A stretch of DNA of 64,000 bases, taken from the NCBI GenBank assembly GCA_902728285.1, contig CACVBU010001294.1, positions 1,742,384 through 1,806,383 on the forward strand, read 5' to 3'. The notes beneath the pieces are model-generated. The model had not been told where the DNA came from. It ran no database searches and worked only from the letters and a program-made list of their open reading frames with translations. The stretch comes from Clytia hemisphaerica. Taxonomy: Eukaryota > Cnidaria > Hydrozoa > Leptothecata > Clytiidae. Positions 1 to 12,944 of the stretch are shown here, one piece after another; position 1 is the first letter of the stretch, and each line of letters starts with the position of its first letter. A program made the position numbers and the translations under genes.

Positions 1-159
1 GCAATTGGGTCGGACAATGTCCGATGTCCGACCGTTATTTCGAGCCCTGAACGTTTCACTTTTTTTCAAAATGCTGGTGAACAAGCTTTGACCTTTGATT
101 TCAGTCAATTCAAAGACAACCCTCGACATGGCTCGAGAATTCTCGGGCCAAAACTTTTA

Positions 160-380
160 TTGGAATTCGCGTAAAGCCCGAGTATAGGTTCGATTCCCAC
201 TCACAACGGTTCACTTGGCAAGTGAACAAACCTTCGCCCGGGTCAACCCATACCATGTGAGGGGAATTGGGTAGTCAGTTCAAGGTGCTGACAGGATGCT
301 TACTCAAAGCATCCATAGTTGCGAGATTGGGCTCCCAGAGCCTCCTGTAACTCAACCATAATAGATAGAATATAATAGAT
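160..380 (+). repeat. SINE-like repeat remnant (RNA pol III B-box and tail)
   Basis: A B-box-like stretch (GGTTCGATTCC near 187) is followed by about 170 bases of non-coding sequence and an A/T-rich GATAGA/ATAATAGAT tail near 360-380. This is the layout of a tRNA-derived SINE whose 5' A-box is lost or unrecognisable. The surrounding 100-470 and 1160-1640 stretches repeat a GGCCCGAG/CTCGGGCC motif many times on both strands, so the region is a patchwork of repeats. No gene is visible. Confidence 0.35.
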
Positions 381-1149
381 ATGGCCCGAGCTGGCCCGAG
401 AATTCGGGCCGTGTTCAGGCCACACGCGAGGCACGCACGGGCCACGCTCGGGCCAATTTTAAGACCTCTGAAGGGGGCGCTTTTTAGAAAAAAGATAAAG
501 AAAACTGAATTCTATAGTTTTCTTGTTAATAAACTCTTCCACATCTAATTCTAAAATAAGAATGTTCTTTAGTGGAAGATAATGTCTAAAAATCAAAAGG
601 ACAGTTGTCAATTTCATGGCATGGGTTGTTTCTTGATTTCTTGAGTCTTTAAAAGGTAGGAAATAAAAAACTTGAAAAGAGCGCCGCCCTCTAATAAGCG
701 CCGCACCTAAAATTACGAAAATCTTAAGAGTGCCGCAGCGCTTAGTTGAGGAAATACGGTACCTAACATAGGAGTTTACTACAGTAGGCTGCTGGCACCC
801 ATTAAAGTAACAGATTCTATTTGAACGATTTGATAACAATTAGAATCTAGATCAAATTTTTCAAAAGAGAATTTGTCACTGTAATGTCTTCAATTTTTCT
901 CAATCGAATGCGAGAAGACAGGATACCGTCTATATCGCACCTCGACGTCTTTTGACCAATTAAATCGCTAGAATCTTACTGACGCGCTGTCTTAATTTTT
1001 CATCTTTAATCTGCTCTTCCACAATCGATTGAACTCATCGTTAATCTATAAGAGAAAAGATTTACAGGATTCAGTACTTTGCCCCTACTCCGTACTTAGA
1101 TTAGACTCAATGGACCCAGCCAGACAGGCTTAAAAGCGTTATGAAAAGA

Positions 1150-1650
1150 ATTGATAGGGTCTCTCGGCCCGAACATGGCCCGAAGAGGCCCAAGAATTCT
1201 CGGGCCATGTCGAGGGTTGTATTCAAGGGTGTTGATTTGGAATTTAAATGTATATATTATATCAAAGTCTCAACTTTTCTAGATCAAACCAAAGTTATGG
1301 GTGTTTTTGTGGTAAAAAAAGTGCTAATAATTTTGCATAAATATCCATATGGAAGTATGCAAATTGTGGGGAAATTCCCTGTTTTCAATCAATTTTTGAC
1401 CACAAACTCGTCTTTAACTTTTGATCCTGTTTGATCTAGAAAAGTCTAGATTTTGATAGAATACATTTTTTTGCTAGTTTGAAAAGCTCTATCACGTGGT
1501 ATAGGTATATTTTGATTTTGTAGACCCCCAAAAATCATGACCCACGGCATGGCCCAAACATGTTCGGGCCTGTTCGGACCATGCTCGGGCCACAAAAAAG
1601 TATTATTGAATCGGCTCGAACATTTTGTTCGGACCATGTTCGGGCCATGT
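1150..1650. repeat. Dispersed GGCCCGA/TCGGGCC palindromic repeats
   Basis: Copies of a short word built on GGCCCGAACATGG, GGCCATG and their complements occur at about 1165-1215, 1540-1595 and 1615-1650. Related copies lie near 125-150 and 380-455. The arrangement suggests degenerate inverted-repeat elements. Short open frames across them have no protein-like composition. Confidence 0.4.
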
Positions 1651-1857
1651 ATTTATAATTGATACGGATTTGCTTTATTTACCTTTCCTGGTTTATCATC
1701 ATCCCTTGTTAAATATTTTCATTAGACAAATTCAAAGTTCCAAATACCAGTTTGATTCACAAAGTTGTATAACAGTACAGTACAAAAAACGATCCAGAAA
1801 AATTCTGGACCATCGAAAAATTATTTTGCACGCGTTACCACCCGCTCCTGAGTTATA

Positions 1858-2290
1858 CTTTAGGCGTAGAAACTTTCGCGTGCAGAAACTTTCGCGATTT
1901 TTGCAAATTTTGGCCCTTTTCGCGAAAATAAATGTCTTTAAAAATTCTAGGAAGGGCCATTCGCGAAAATATATGCTCGCAAAAAATTCTTGACAAAATA
2001 GAAAATCTGTAAAACTTCAAACTTTGAATAAAATGGTAACTTTTATGGCACTTTTTAGCCTGCTAAAAGACTAATAAGTCAAAGGACAAATGTTTCAAGC
2101 CAACCCAAGAAGTATTTGTGTCTCTCAGCTATTTTTTCATGTGGAAATTCTCAATTTTACGTCTTGATTCGCGAAAGTTTATGCTCGCGAAAAATATTTT
2201 TCCGTTAAATTCGCGAAAGTAAATGCCGTGAATTTCGCGTTTTTTCGTCCTCGCAAAAGTTTCTGCTCGCGAAAGTTTGTACGCCTAAAG
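1858..2290. mobile_element. MITE, 433 bp, TATA/TA target duplication
   Basis: The ends are inverted repeats beginning CTTTAGGCGTA and continuing into AAACTTTCGCG, with TATA on both flanks (1854-1857 and 2291-2294). The interior has no ORF and repeats the word TTCGCGAAAATAAATG and variants in both orientations, so the element could fold into a long imperfect hairpin. TA-type duplication points to the Tc1/mariner-like group, but no transposase is present to confirm this. Confidence 0.7.
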
Positions 2291-3456
2291 TATACTGGCG
2301 TGATTAAAAAAACCTGGGAATGTTTTTGACCGACAGTCCGCCCACATGCATTTTTAACACCCGTTGCGACGCAAACAGAGCATTTTTTCGATGACCGCCT
2401 TACAATCAGTTAGGAACATTTGGTGAGTTCCTGTACGCAGCTGCAATAAAAAAAAACATAACAACACTCATTAAAAAATGGCGTTCATGTCTCATGTCTC
2501 ATGAATTTAACTGTTTTTAGCCTAGACGATGTAGCAAACAAAGTAAGTACCTATAAGCACACTGTGCTTTGAATTGGCTGAAATATTTTTTCACGTCAGA
2601 AAAACTTTTAAACTTTCAGCAATGATTGACCAAACTGTTATACTGAAAATTATCCAGCGCATTTTTTATCTTCTTACCTTCTTCATCTTCATTGAAGCAC
2701 TCAAGGTTTACTGAAGTTAAGCACATTAGATATTCTTATAATTATTGATATTCACTGAAACACTGTTCGTTGTGCGCTGAGGTGGAGTGTGTGACATAAC
2801 TCGCGCGGCAACTAACTCTCCTTTTGCTGGAAGATCATATTGGGCGTTTTGGCGTTACCACCCTCGAAGCAGCGGGCGCCTCTGTCATTCCACAACTCTT
2901 TCCACCATTTTAGATAGCCTTAACAATAGATCCAAAAGGGCACCATAATCTTAGAAGATAATTTGTTTTGGTCTCCGGCTTTGGGAAGTAGCAATGTTTT
3001 TGGTTGTTTTCGATGGGAAATAGTAAGAAACTTAAGTTTAGAAGTGTCATTTAGTTTTTGCTGGCTTATAGAATGGCAGGATCCTGGATGGTTTCCCTAG
3101 TAACTGAAAATTTTGCCTAAAAACGTAAAAAATTGCAAATTACACAAAAACTGCAGGTTTTCAAGCTTGCTAACATTCAAATTTGGAATCAGCACCCTCA
3201 AATTGAGTAAGAAACATATTAAAAAGTTGTTCACCAACATTTTAAATTTTTTCTTTATTTTTGAAACTTCAGCAATCTGCTGGCGATGGTCTACTTGTCA
3301 ACACAGTCATATCCTACTATTTAAGTCAATTTCAGTTCTGAAAAACCTTGAAAATACCCAATAAATGGTCCGAAAAACCTTAAAAAAACACTAAAATGGT
3401 TGTTTACAATTTCTTCCATTCTAGAATTTATGATTCTTTTAATAACAACTTTGAAA
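2291..3456. other. Intergenic stretch upstream of the TAF6-like gene
   Basis: No coding exon or structured element is recognisable here. The stretch must contain the promoter and 5'UTR of the gene starting at 3457, but no convincing TATA box or initiator could be singled out by eye. Confidence 0.4.
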
Positions 3457-6400
3457 ATGGAGCAAAAAAGATACACACTTTTACCAAAACAAACAGTTGA
3501 TAATTGGGTTGAAGCAATTGGTATCAACAAGATCCCAGATGAGGTTTCAGAAATTTTGTCAGAAGACATTACTTATCACATCAGAGAGCTTGTTCATGTA
3601 AGTACATCTACTATTATACAACTTTGAATTCAAAAGAGTGCTCAATGTGATTTTTTAGAGCGGTATCATGTCCTCGCATCAAAATAAAAAAGCTTTCTTT
3701 AAAGTCCATTTTTTGGAAAATTGAGTTATGACCATACCGTACCGATGCTTTACACCCCATTTTTTACCATCTTTTTGGCTTAAATCCATCAATCCAAATG
3801 CTTTTAGAAAAATAAGAAATTTAACTTTTCACTTAAGAAAGTCACATCAGTTTAGGGCAAAAAAGCCTTAAAACCAGTGTGGAAACAATTATGGACCCAA
3901 TGCTTTTTTAACACAAGCAAAAAACTTTGAGTTGGAAAAAGTTTTCTCCTTTTATTTTTTGAATATTAAGCACATCTACTATCGTTTACAAAACACTTTT
4001 GAGCTTATGATGAAAATTAGAATTCAGAAAGTTGTCTTTTGATAGATCAATAACAATAGAAGCATTATATTAATAGAAACAAATTATCTCCATTATTTCA
4101 ATTCAATCCAATTATTTTCACATTTTACTCCAATGATAGACTGTAAATTTAATGAGTCTATATATTTTTTTTTATTTCAAGAAATCTATCCAGATTATGA
4201 AGCATAGTAGAAGGTCCTACCTCTCTGTAGACGATATCAATTCAGCTCTTCGAGAAAGTGATACTGACGTAAGTATAATTAAGAGTATCAATAAGTGGTA
4301 GATGATTTCATCAAAGAGCACTTGATGATCAGGACCAGAAATTTATAAAGTTTACAAGAAAAAACAAAATTGAATCACATAGTACTTCAAGTGTCATCTT
4401 TATTGAATCATCAGCTATCAAATGAAAAATGACAGATGCTATGCTTTTATTTTTAAAAAAAGGGGATAAAACGTAAAAAAAATGTATAATTGTCAGAATA
4501 AATTCCTAGGGTCACAAGTATAAAATGATAATTCCCTATAGACTTTTTATATATAATGCATGAAGATCACCATTTAGACTTATAATTTGCTTATAAAAAT
4601 TTATTTTCATTACGGCATTTAGAAAAATACTAGTCCAGACTAGTCAAGTTCTTTTGTTTAAAAGTTCCTTTTGGCGAGGATAATTCAAAATCAATCATAT
4701 TTTTCTTGTAAAGGCATAAATTACAAGATTTCAACACATTGGTATACGATTTTATCTCTTTTAATGATCGACCATTTAAAATTGGGGGATTTTCCAGCTG
4801 ATTATAGGTCCCATACATAAGTTGAATGCCTTGTTGTGGCATATGTTCATTGATTATGGTTTTAATTTGACGTTCAGTTAAAGCAATGTAAGCTTTTGTG
4901 GGTGTGTTTTGTGCTGTAATGATGCATTTGTAGATAACAGGTATTTTCTACAGTCTCCTTGTAGTTGACATTCATTTTTGTTTCGGCAAGAATATCTACT
5001 CATTAAAATTCCAAAATGTTCTTGAAAATCTAAGATATATTCAACTATAGGGAGGAAAGGACAGGCTTGGTTGGCATCAAACAATTCTGGCCTGTTCTGA
5101 CCTATCACACAATGAACAAAACCAATTAAGACACTTTTATTGTTCCATGTAGTTTTATTCCATTTTTTTGTAACTTTTAAATCACTCTGGACAGTCTGTG
5201 CCACTTGCTCGATCGGGAAGATTCTTCCGAAATGGGAAGAACTTTCCCGAACGGGTAATTAACTTGACACCCAAACGGGTAAGAGTTAAAAAACGGACTT
5301 CTAGATCGGGAAGAAGCGGGAAAATAAGGAAAACTTGATCGGGTTGGAACTTCCCATTTGGGAAGTTTACGCAGTTTTTTCACAATTTAACAAGATTTCT
5401 ACGGTAAGGTTTACTTTCCTTTCGGTGAAAAACCTTAAAATTTGATGCTTTTTCACCTCCAAAAAGTTCCAACTTTCGCCGGTCATCGTACAGCTTCGCC
5501 GAAGATTCAGTCAATTTTCAACTTCCCAAAAAGGAAGAATCTTCCCGATCGAGTTAGTGGCGCAGACTGCTGGAGGCTTATTAAAACATCACATCAAAAT
5601 CCCGAAAAAAATCAAAATCCTTTTTTCTTTTTAGCCAATTTTTGGACATTCTGGTATTGAACCATTCAACTTCAAAGCTTTTCATACTAAGGAAGGAGCA
5701 AAAGTTTGCTACTTGGATGAAAAAGATGTCAATCTGAGAGAAACCGCTTTTGATTCCTCTCTGCCAAATGAAGCCGGTGAAACAAGTGTTAAAGGTATCT
5801 GAATTTAAAAGTTTTTCTCTTTTTATTTTCACCTGCAAAAGTATATTGAACCTTGATTTTATCAATCAGTTATAATCTTTTTTTTTCAGCAAACTGGCTT
5901 GTTCTTGAAGGTTACAACTGCAATTCAAGAGGTAAGTTATATTTTATCGAACCCCAACAAAATTTCTGTAGAAGTTGACAAAATATAGTCTTTATTAAGC
6001 ATAGTCTAGCATGCTAGGCCACTAATTTAGACAAAAAATCATAGAAGGGATAAATTTAAGTCAATTTACAAATTGATATTATCTCGTAGTAATTATCTTA
6101 TCATCATCTAACACCGTATTACATGTATTATGAACTCGACTTCAGTCTGCCTTGCGTAAAATTCTAAAGTGAACAACGTTATTAGTAAGATTGCGACTTT
6201 TTTTTCATTTTAGGCCATCTGCAAAAGGATTTAGAACCCCCTTTGAATGAGGTACTGCATTAAAAATAAAATATATATAGATTTTGAATTATTATGCTAA
6301 TTTTTCTTTTGCTCCTCCACTTTCGACACATAAAAGCTGAAGATCTACTTTTTAATTTTGTCTTCATTTTATACTAGGTCATGTCCAAATACCTCCAAAA

Positions 6401-9229
6401 TGTCACAAGAGCCCTTATCTCAGAAGGAGATCAGCTTCGAAAGGTAACTTTGGTTTTCTTTCCCTTTGTATTTTTACCCCATACATTTTTTCAAAAGATA
6501 ATTCAAACTTATTAAGTGCATTAACTTAAAATATTCAAATTGTTTCAAATGCACATGCACATCCCAACTCCAACGGGAAGAAATAACTCAACTTTATTTG
6601 GGTGGTAGTTTGACACGCGTTTTCTGAATTTTAATTAGCTTTTTCAGATAAAAAAAACAAACAGGGGAATAGGTTGCGACGCTTACCGGTACAGGACCGA
6701 AAAAAAATTAGTAATCCCAGATGATGATAGTGGCACTTTTAATGGGTTAAATCTATAGCTTGTCCGTTACACTCGAAGGATATTGTCAAACTTTAACTGT
6801 TTTTCTATAGAAAAACAAAATACTTTTGATTCATTATTTGTAGGTTGCATTGGATGACCTTTGTTCCAATAAGAAATTACAAATCATCATTCCTCACCTG
6901 ATATCCTTTTGCTCAACACAGGTAAATAATTATGCTCTCTTAACTTTTTGAACTCTGATTCTAACGGAAAGCAAGTACAAACTAATTTATGTTTTAAAAT
7001 ATTGTCCTGCCAAGGAGATTCTCATTTCTCTTTCAAAATCAATTTTGTTGCACAAGTTGTGTAAATCATAGCTGGAGTATATTTTCACATTTTTATTTAT
7101 ATATAAGTTTAATAAGGGCAGGTTTCAAAAGCTTAATAATAGACTCCAATAAGTCAGCTGTCCAAGATTTAGAAAGTATTTTTTAGAGGCATGACAAGTC
7201 GATAAATTAAAATTGTCAACAAAATTGTGTTATTATTGATTAAAAACTTCAAGGTTCTTATCAGTATATAGAGTTTTTTGTATCTCGTTTAGATCAAGCA
7301 ACATACTGGAAAAGAGACATTCCCATCCATTGCAACGCATATAATCTCGACAATTAATGCTTTAGTCAAGAACCATTCTGTTATCCTAACTCCTTATGTA
7401 AGTTAGTTTCATTGTGACCTTATCTTCAAAGAAAGGGTATACAGTACATGATTTTCAGATTTGAAAACTGATTTCTACCTGTTTTTTCTATGAAAATATT
7501 TACTAGTAAGTGTCCATTTTGTTCCGACAACCATATCTTCAGTAAAAATGTAGAAATTAAATAGATCCTGAGTTTCAAGCCTATCTTATCTTGCTTCCAT
7601 AGACCTTGCCCAAGAGGCTTGATCTTTCCCTACTCTTCTGAAATATTGCTTAAAACCAGGCTAGTTTCGATAGCTTGCATAGGTTTAAAGACTTTGAAAT
7701 TTATACTATCGTTTTTTTTTTCTAAAACCCTTTTATCATAGAGTTAGATTTTATATTGTCTACCCTTAGCTGATCCAGTTGGCGAAAATTTTGTTGTTTA
7801 CATTGATGGAAGCGAAGATAGAAGCTCAACACTGGTATCTTCACCAGAAGGCTGCCACAGTTCTCTCACTACTGGCTAGGTAAATCAGTTTTGATCTCAT
7901 TGATGACATTTATGTCTGTGGTGCTCCCAACAAGTTTCAACATTTTTAATTCTTCTTTGTTTTTCTTTTTAATTCTTTATACCTTCCTATTTATTAGAAA
8001 AACAAAAGTCTTTTCAATAATAGCTCAGAATTTTATATCGAAGCTCGACATGAATTTACATCTTTGACCACCTAATTTATCACCAGGTAGAACTTTGTTT
8101 TTTCACTCGCAAATTTCGATCAGTACATCTTTGTTTTACCTCCCCTTTCATTTAGGACCACGGTAATTAAATGAAACCTTTATTTTTAAGGAGACACCCC
8201 CATTCTTCACCGGATATTCGTGAACAACTCTTGAAATCATATCTCGATACTTTCACTGATCCGACTTCGAAACAGATGGCACAATTACACGGTGCTCTAT
8301 GTGGAATCACTCAACTCGGAATAACAGTAAGGGGAAAACTTTTGTTTTAGCATGTTTGTTTTAGTCTTATTATTGTTAAATACACGTGACCTCAATACCA
8401 ACATCACATTTATTACACGTGACCAATTTGAATATTGTACACGCCCGAACAATCAGAAATAAAAACACGATGCCAATTTAAACTACAACTTAAGTAACCT
8501 AATACCTTAGATACTTACCGCGTCCCTTACTTAGGTGTTAGTTATCTTTGGTTTGGTGTTCTTTTAAAATTGTGGCATTTTTCCCCTTAGGCAATAACAA
8601 ACGGTTTGTTCCCAAAGATATTTGAGAAAATGGAGATCTTACAAAAACACCTAACACCAACAGATGATTTACAAGGTTCACCAGAACTTCTCCATGTTAC
8701 CAACCAACTAAATGAAACATTATCCATACTGTTCCAGTCTAGTTGCTTCCCTTACGTCAAACAACTTCATAAAAAGACATCTTCAAAAATGAGTAAACTA
8801 TACGCTGAACTTAATGAATTATTTGGTGAATCATTTGTTCTGAAATGTAATCTAAATGCACCGAAAAATCCGGAGCCACCAGTAAATGACAATTTATATA
8901 ACAGTCTTGTTACTCCATTACCTCCTAAGCAACCATCACTGGCTAACGACCAAGATAGTACAAATGGGAAATTCTTAAGGTACGAGACACTAAAAAAGAC
9001 ATTAATATCACGAGATTATAATATTAAGAATACCCACGTTGGCAATATCACAGTCAAAACGAAATGGAGAAAAAAGAACCTATCAAAAACAAATATACTA
9101 GACCAAGGTAATTTTATCTCTGATAAAAGGAACCATCAAAGTTTGACCAAAACAACGAGGGGGATACATAAATCTTATGGTCGTAAGAAGAGAAATATAT
9201 CGCAGAAAATATATTTGACTATGCTATAG
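3457..9229 (+). CDS. TAF6L: TAF6-like (TAF6L) histone-fold / HEAT-repeat transcription factor subunit, 11 exons
   Basis: Exons read as 3457-3597, 4182-4268, 5635-5794, 5890-5931, 6214-6251, 6378-6443, 6844-6921, 7293-7397, 7770-7879, 8191-8326 and 8591-9229. All junctions are GT-AG and all phases agree, giving about 533 residues. Exons 1-2 encode the TAF6 histone fold (IGINKIPDEVSEILSED, then IMKHSRRSYLSVDDINSALR). Exons 3-4 give the conserved linker ending in a WLVLEG motif. Exons 6-11 give the helical HEAT-like C-terminal domain, with VTRALISEGDQLRKVALDDL and GALCGITQLG. TAF6 pairs with TAF9 in TFIID; TAF6L does so in SAGA. The motifs MKH, ETSVK and LYAELNELFGESF fit TAF6L better than TAF6, which is an inference from remembered family features. 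The first Met is chosen because the histone fold follows directly. The tail after residue about 430 is basic and low in conservation. Intron 3 carries a MITE. Confidence 0.88.
5192..5569. mobile_element. MITE in TAF6L intron, 5-bp CTGGA duplication
   Basis: Terminal inverted repeats start CAGTCTGYGCCACT and run on into CTCGATCGGGAAGATTC for about 40 bp. The flanks are CTGGA at 5187-5191 and 5570-5574. The interior repeats CTTCCC/GGGAAG words, an inner foldback. There is no transposase. A 5-bp duplication and CAG ends do not settle the superfamily. Confidence 0.65.
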
Positions 9230-9922
9230 TGATTAAAATATTGTTTTTCGTATTTAGTTATTGTAGTGTTGATTGTAATTTTAATGTATATAATCCTAAA
9301 AACATTCGAAACGACCTGTATTGTGAAAATTTTACCAACATAATTTTGATGTTAAAGGGGAATATCAATTTTACACGTGATATTTGGACTGTTCCTTGCT
9401 GCTATACCGCCCTAAATGATTTCCTTATCTTTTGAACCTCTGTAAATTATCCATCATAATCAATGCGATTAGTATACTAGTAATCGTCTGTGGAAATATT
9501 TTGTTATATTTTTATATTTTCATAAACATTCGATTCGAAAACCTCATTTTGTTCTTTTGTCTAGAAATAAGACATTACAGTGCGATGTTTCTTTTTCATT
9601 TAAGAGAAGATATTACATTGCAAAATTTCTTTGTCTTAAGTGTAAAAGTCGCTGTTTTGCTACATTGGGGAAGACGGGAGGAGTGGAAGGAACAAGGGGA
9701 CAACAGTGTCTCCCCGCCGTAGAGTGCAAAAAGTAGTAATAGTGCAATTAACGATTAATCGCATTCCTCGAAAGCAATCAGATTCGAGTAGTTTTGCACG
9801 ACTGACGATTATCTCCTTCATGTTATTTTTTTCATTTTTAGTAAAAGGTAACAAATTATTAATGAAACCTTAAACAACAACAACAACAATATTGTTCAAT
9901 CATCAATCAATACTCAAAAGTT
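9230..9922. other. 3' flank of TAF6L and short spacer
   Basis: The stretch probably holds the TAF6L 3'UTR. Open frames here begin with non-ATG codons or lack protein-like composition. A run of CAA repeats lies near 9873-9890. Nothing else is recognised. Confidence 0.4.
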
Positions 9923-10285
9923 ATGAACTGTATTGTGGATCCTAAGATCAAAGACTTTCATTCAATATGGAAACGATCGTTATGGTATAAGAAAATCATC
10001 AAGGAATCAAGCCAATCATACCTTTCAGCTAGGTATGTAATTACTGTATTTTTACTGTATTAATTTTCTTACCTCCTTTCCTTGAGTATCATTGACCTAT
10101 TTCACCCCTTTCGGCATTTTTCTTTAAATGTTAGAGTCCCATATATGATGGAAATTGTTGATAATTAATTATTTTCTTTACCAACAGGGTGAAGTTAATG
10201 GTAGACTTGGAAGTCAAAGCCACAGAATCTCTTTCGATGTTAATGTACCTGTTAATAAAATTTGGGTATAGGAATACAAGTTATG
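9923..10285 (+). CDS. Two exons of an unknown small gene (partial)
   Basis: An ATG at 9923 opens a 110-base exon ending at 10032 in front of GTATGT. A CCAACAG acceptor then starts a second exon at 10188-10285, which ends before GTAAGT in phase 1. Together they encode about 69 residues: a basic N-terminus with IWKRSLWYKK, then a leucine/methionine-rich helix with LSMLMYLLIKFGYR. I do not recognise the family. The matching phases and good splice sites support a real gene. The next exon is not visible and the 3' side runs straight into the LINE at 10466. It could be a gene interrupted by the LINE or one whose next exon lies far downstream. Confidence 0.45.
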
Positions 10286-10463
10286 GTAAGTAAGTTTGAT
10301 AGCCAATATTCATTATACACCCCTTGCCAAAACATTCTGACTGCCCAGGGGGGTACTCGGGTAAAAAGGGCACGGGGATAAGCCGGTGGTCAAGTACCTC
10401 TTTTCACCGCCATAAGTCACACTTTGGGTTGCAAAAACGACAAAATAGAAAACCTCTTTACCC

Positions 10464-10465
<2 letters not shown>

Positions 10466-10503
<38 letters not shown>
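10466..10503 (-). repeat. (TAA)n 3' tail of the LINE
   Basis: An uninterrupted trinucleotide run, ATT on the + strand and TAA on the element strand, ends the LINE. CR1/L2-type LINEs often end in short microsatellites rather than poly(A), so this marks the 3' insertion junction. Just outside, 10340-10440, is an unrelated dispersed repeat (GGGTACTCGGG, GGGCACGGGG). Confidence 0.65.
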
Positions 10504-10676
10504 CATTTATTAGGTTCAATTTCATACAAAATTGTTCTTCCCCCTAAACATAAATATCAAAATAAAAAGCACTAAAGAATAAATAGTATTAATAAATATA
10601 AATATTTTTACAAATTTTCTGGATAAAATTTTATTAAAACTAGACCACTAGATAGACATGAAATGGAATTGGAAAT

Positions 10677-12818
10677 GGCATACCGGATAAGTGGGATGGG
10701 GGAACCTGGGAACCTAAAGTGGGAACCTAAATGAACACCTGAAAAGTGGGATGGGAGAACCTAAGTGGGAACCTAAATGAACACCTGAAAAGTGGGATGG
10801 GGGAACCTAAGTGGGAACCTAAATGAACACCGGAAAAGTGGGATGGGGGAACCTAAGTGGGAACCTAAATGAACACCGGAAAAGTGGGATGGGGGAACCT
10901 AAGTGGGAACCTAAGTTGTTTAATTATTAATAGAATTGAAATATTTTTCTTTAAAAACAAATACATAAAGATAAGAAAGATATTATAATGCAAGGAAAGA
11001 AAAACCTTTTATCATAATAAGAACACCAGTTATTTACTTTTTACATTACGGTCGCAAGCAATAATGTTGAAAATAAAACAAAGGGAATTTATTTATTCAT
11101 TAGCTCAAAAAGCATGTTTATTTATCAGCAGTTTTATAGTGCATCTTTTGAAAGGTTCTTTTTAGTAAATTGACTTAATTGACTTTAAACTTTTAAACTA
11201 AACCGTCATATCTTCAAATCTAGAAGGAATTAGAAGTTCGTTCATAGCTCGATGGATAACTTAGAGCCTCTTCTTTCTTTTGCACGGATCTAATTTGCTT
11301 GAATACAGAATCTAGTAAAACATTATTTACGATCTAGTTTTTGTTCACTCTTGATGCAATACACATTGTTTTTTTTTAGCAGCTCCAATTTTCGGGTCAG
11401 GGCTGGGGTCGCTTAGCATTTAACGGATCCTAGCTCGTTTTTCTTTCTGTACGAACCAAACAGTACAGCGTGTGAATACACTTCATTAATTAAAAATGTT
11501 TGATAGTAAAATAGAACATATTGCACGGCTTGCCACGTTTCAATACACATAAGCATAGATCCACGGGGGGGGGGGCACTCAAGGTAAACGACCTACCGTA
11601 CGTGCGGCCCTTTTTTCCAAGCTTCCCAAAGTACACTGTAAGGGTGGAAATGAGCAAAAATGAGAATAAGTGCACTCTAAGGGTTTAAAATTTGGTCAAA
11701 GCCAGTCCGGCTTTTAGAATTTCATCCGAACAAGTGTCATGTTTTAACACTGGGTAAATTTTGGAACATCAAATATGTCCATCCCTATCAGGATCTGTTC
11801 TAGAACATGTTGACCAAGAAAAAGATCTAGGAGTGATATCGATAGTGACCTGACCTTTGAAGCCCATATATTTAGTAAAATCAAGAAAGCTAGCTCTATC
11901 GTTGGCTTGATTAGCAGGAGCTTCGAATTTCTCTCACCAGATATGTTTCGAACGCTTTTCATTGCATTTGTCAGACCCCATTTGGAATATGCACATGTAG
12001 TATGGTCTCCAAGGCTAATCAAACATATCAATGCAATCGAGGGCGTCCAATGAAGAGCTACAAGGCTAGTTAGTTGCTATAGAAACTACTCATACGAAGA
12101 TCGGCTACGACTCATCAATCTACCTAGCCTAAAGACCAGGCGGAAAGTTGGTGATATGGTGGAAGTTTTCAAGAACCTCCACATTTATGACGAGTCTATA
12201 AGATCAGAGAAATTTACTCCTCGAACACGACCACGACGTCAGCATGATTACGAGCTTCAAAGGAACTTTGCTGATGACGGTATGAGAGGCTAACCAAAGC
12301 AACTCTCCTTTTTACAGAAGTGTGAAACCTTGGAATGATCTAGAAGAAGATATTGTTGAAGCACCATCCTTACAAGTCTTCAAAGAGCGTTTGATAAAAG
12401 AAAGGGAGAAAAAACTTTGTAAAATATAAAATCAAAAGTTCTGTTTCATAGGAGGTCAATAGACATGCGAAATATATTGCTATAAAAAAATAAAAATAAA
12501 AAATAAAAATAAAAAAAATAAAAAATTAGGTTCCCACTTTAGGTTCCCAGGTTCCCCCATCCCACTTTTCCGGTGTTCGTTTAGGTTCCCACTTAGGTTC
12601 CCCCATCCCACTTTTCCGGTGTTCATTTAGGTTCCCACTTAGGTTCCCCCATCCCACTTTTCCGGTGTTCATTTAGGTTCCCACTTAGGTTCCCCCATCC
12701 CACTTTTCAGGTGTTCATTTAGGTTCCCACTTAGGTTCCCCCATCCCACTTTTCAGGTGTTCATTTAGGTTCCCACTTTAGGTTCCCAGGTTCCCCCATC
12801 CCACTTATCGGGTATGCC
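10677..12818. mobile_element. Foldback DNA transposon with minisatellite terminal inverted repeats, 9-bp TSD
   Basis: The ends match over GGCATACC(G/C)GATAAGTGGG in opposite orientation. Each end is flanked by ATTGGAAAT (10668-10676 and 12819-12827), a perfect 9-bp target duplication. The inverted repeats are tandem arrays of a roughly 46-bp unit (AAAGTGGGATGGGGGAACC, GTGGGAACCTAAATGAACACC): about 5 units on the left (10683-10917) and 6 on the right (12528-12815). No transposase is visible. The middle contains a + strand LINE fragment. A 9-bp duplication with long inverted repeats suggests the Mutator-like group, by analogy with known MULE foldbacks. Confidence 0.8.
11744..12530 (+). pseudogene. 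LINE reverse-transcriptase 3' fragment inside the foldback element
   Basis: Translation on the + strand gives a broken RT C-terminal region: DLGVISDSDLTFEAH, FVRPHLEYAHVVWSP, then YEDRLRLINLPSLKTRR. In-frame stops (for example after the codons near 12050) show it is dead. It ends in a TAAAA-rich tail at 12484-12527 and abuts the right inverted-repeat array. It is either a nested insertion or LINE sequence captured by the foldback element. Confidence 0.7.
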
Positions 12819-12944
12819 ATTGGAAATAACTAAGACAAAGGCTAAATGTAGATTGTATCGAAATAGGGACTAGCAAAAGGATAGTGGTAATAGTAGTGGA
12901 AATATTTAGTAAGTAATAAAGTAAAAATATATCTTCATAAAATT

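Noticed and set aside
9229..9722. Two short frames after TAF6L (68 and 96 codons)
   Set aside because: The first codon of each is not ATG, the composition is intron/UTR-like and there is no homology signal; treated as 3'UTR.
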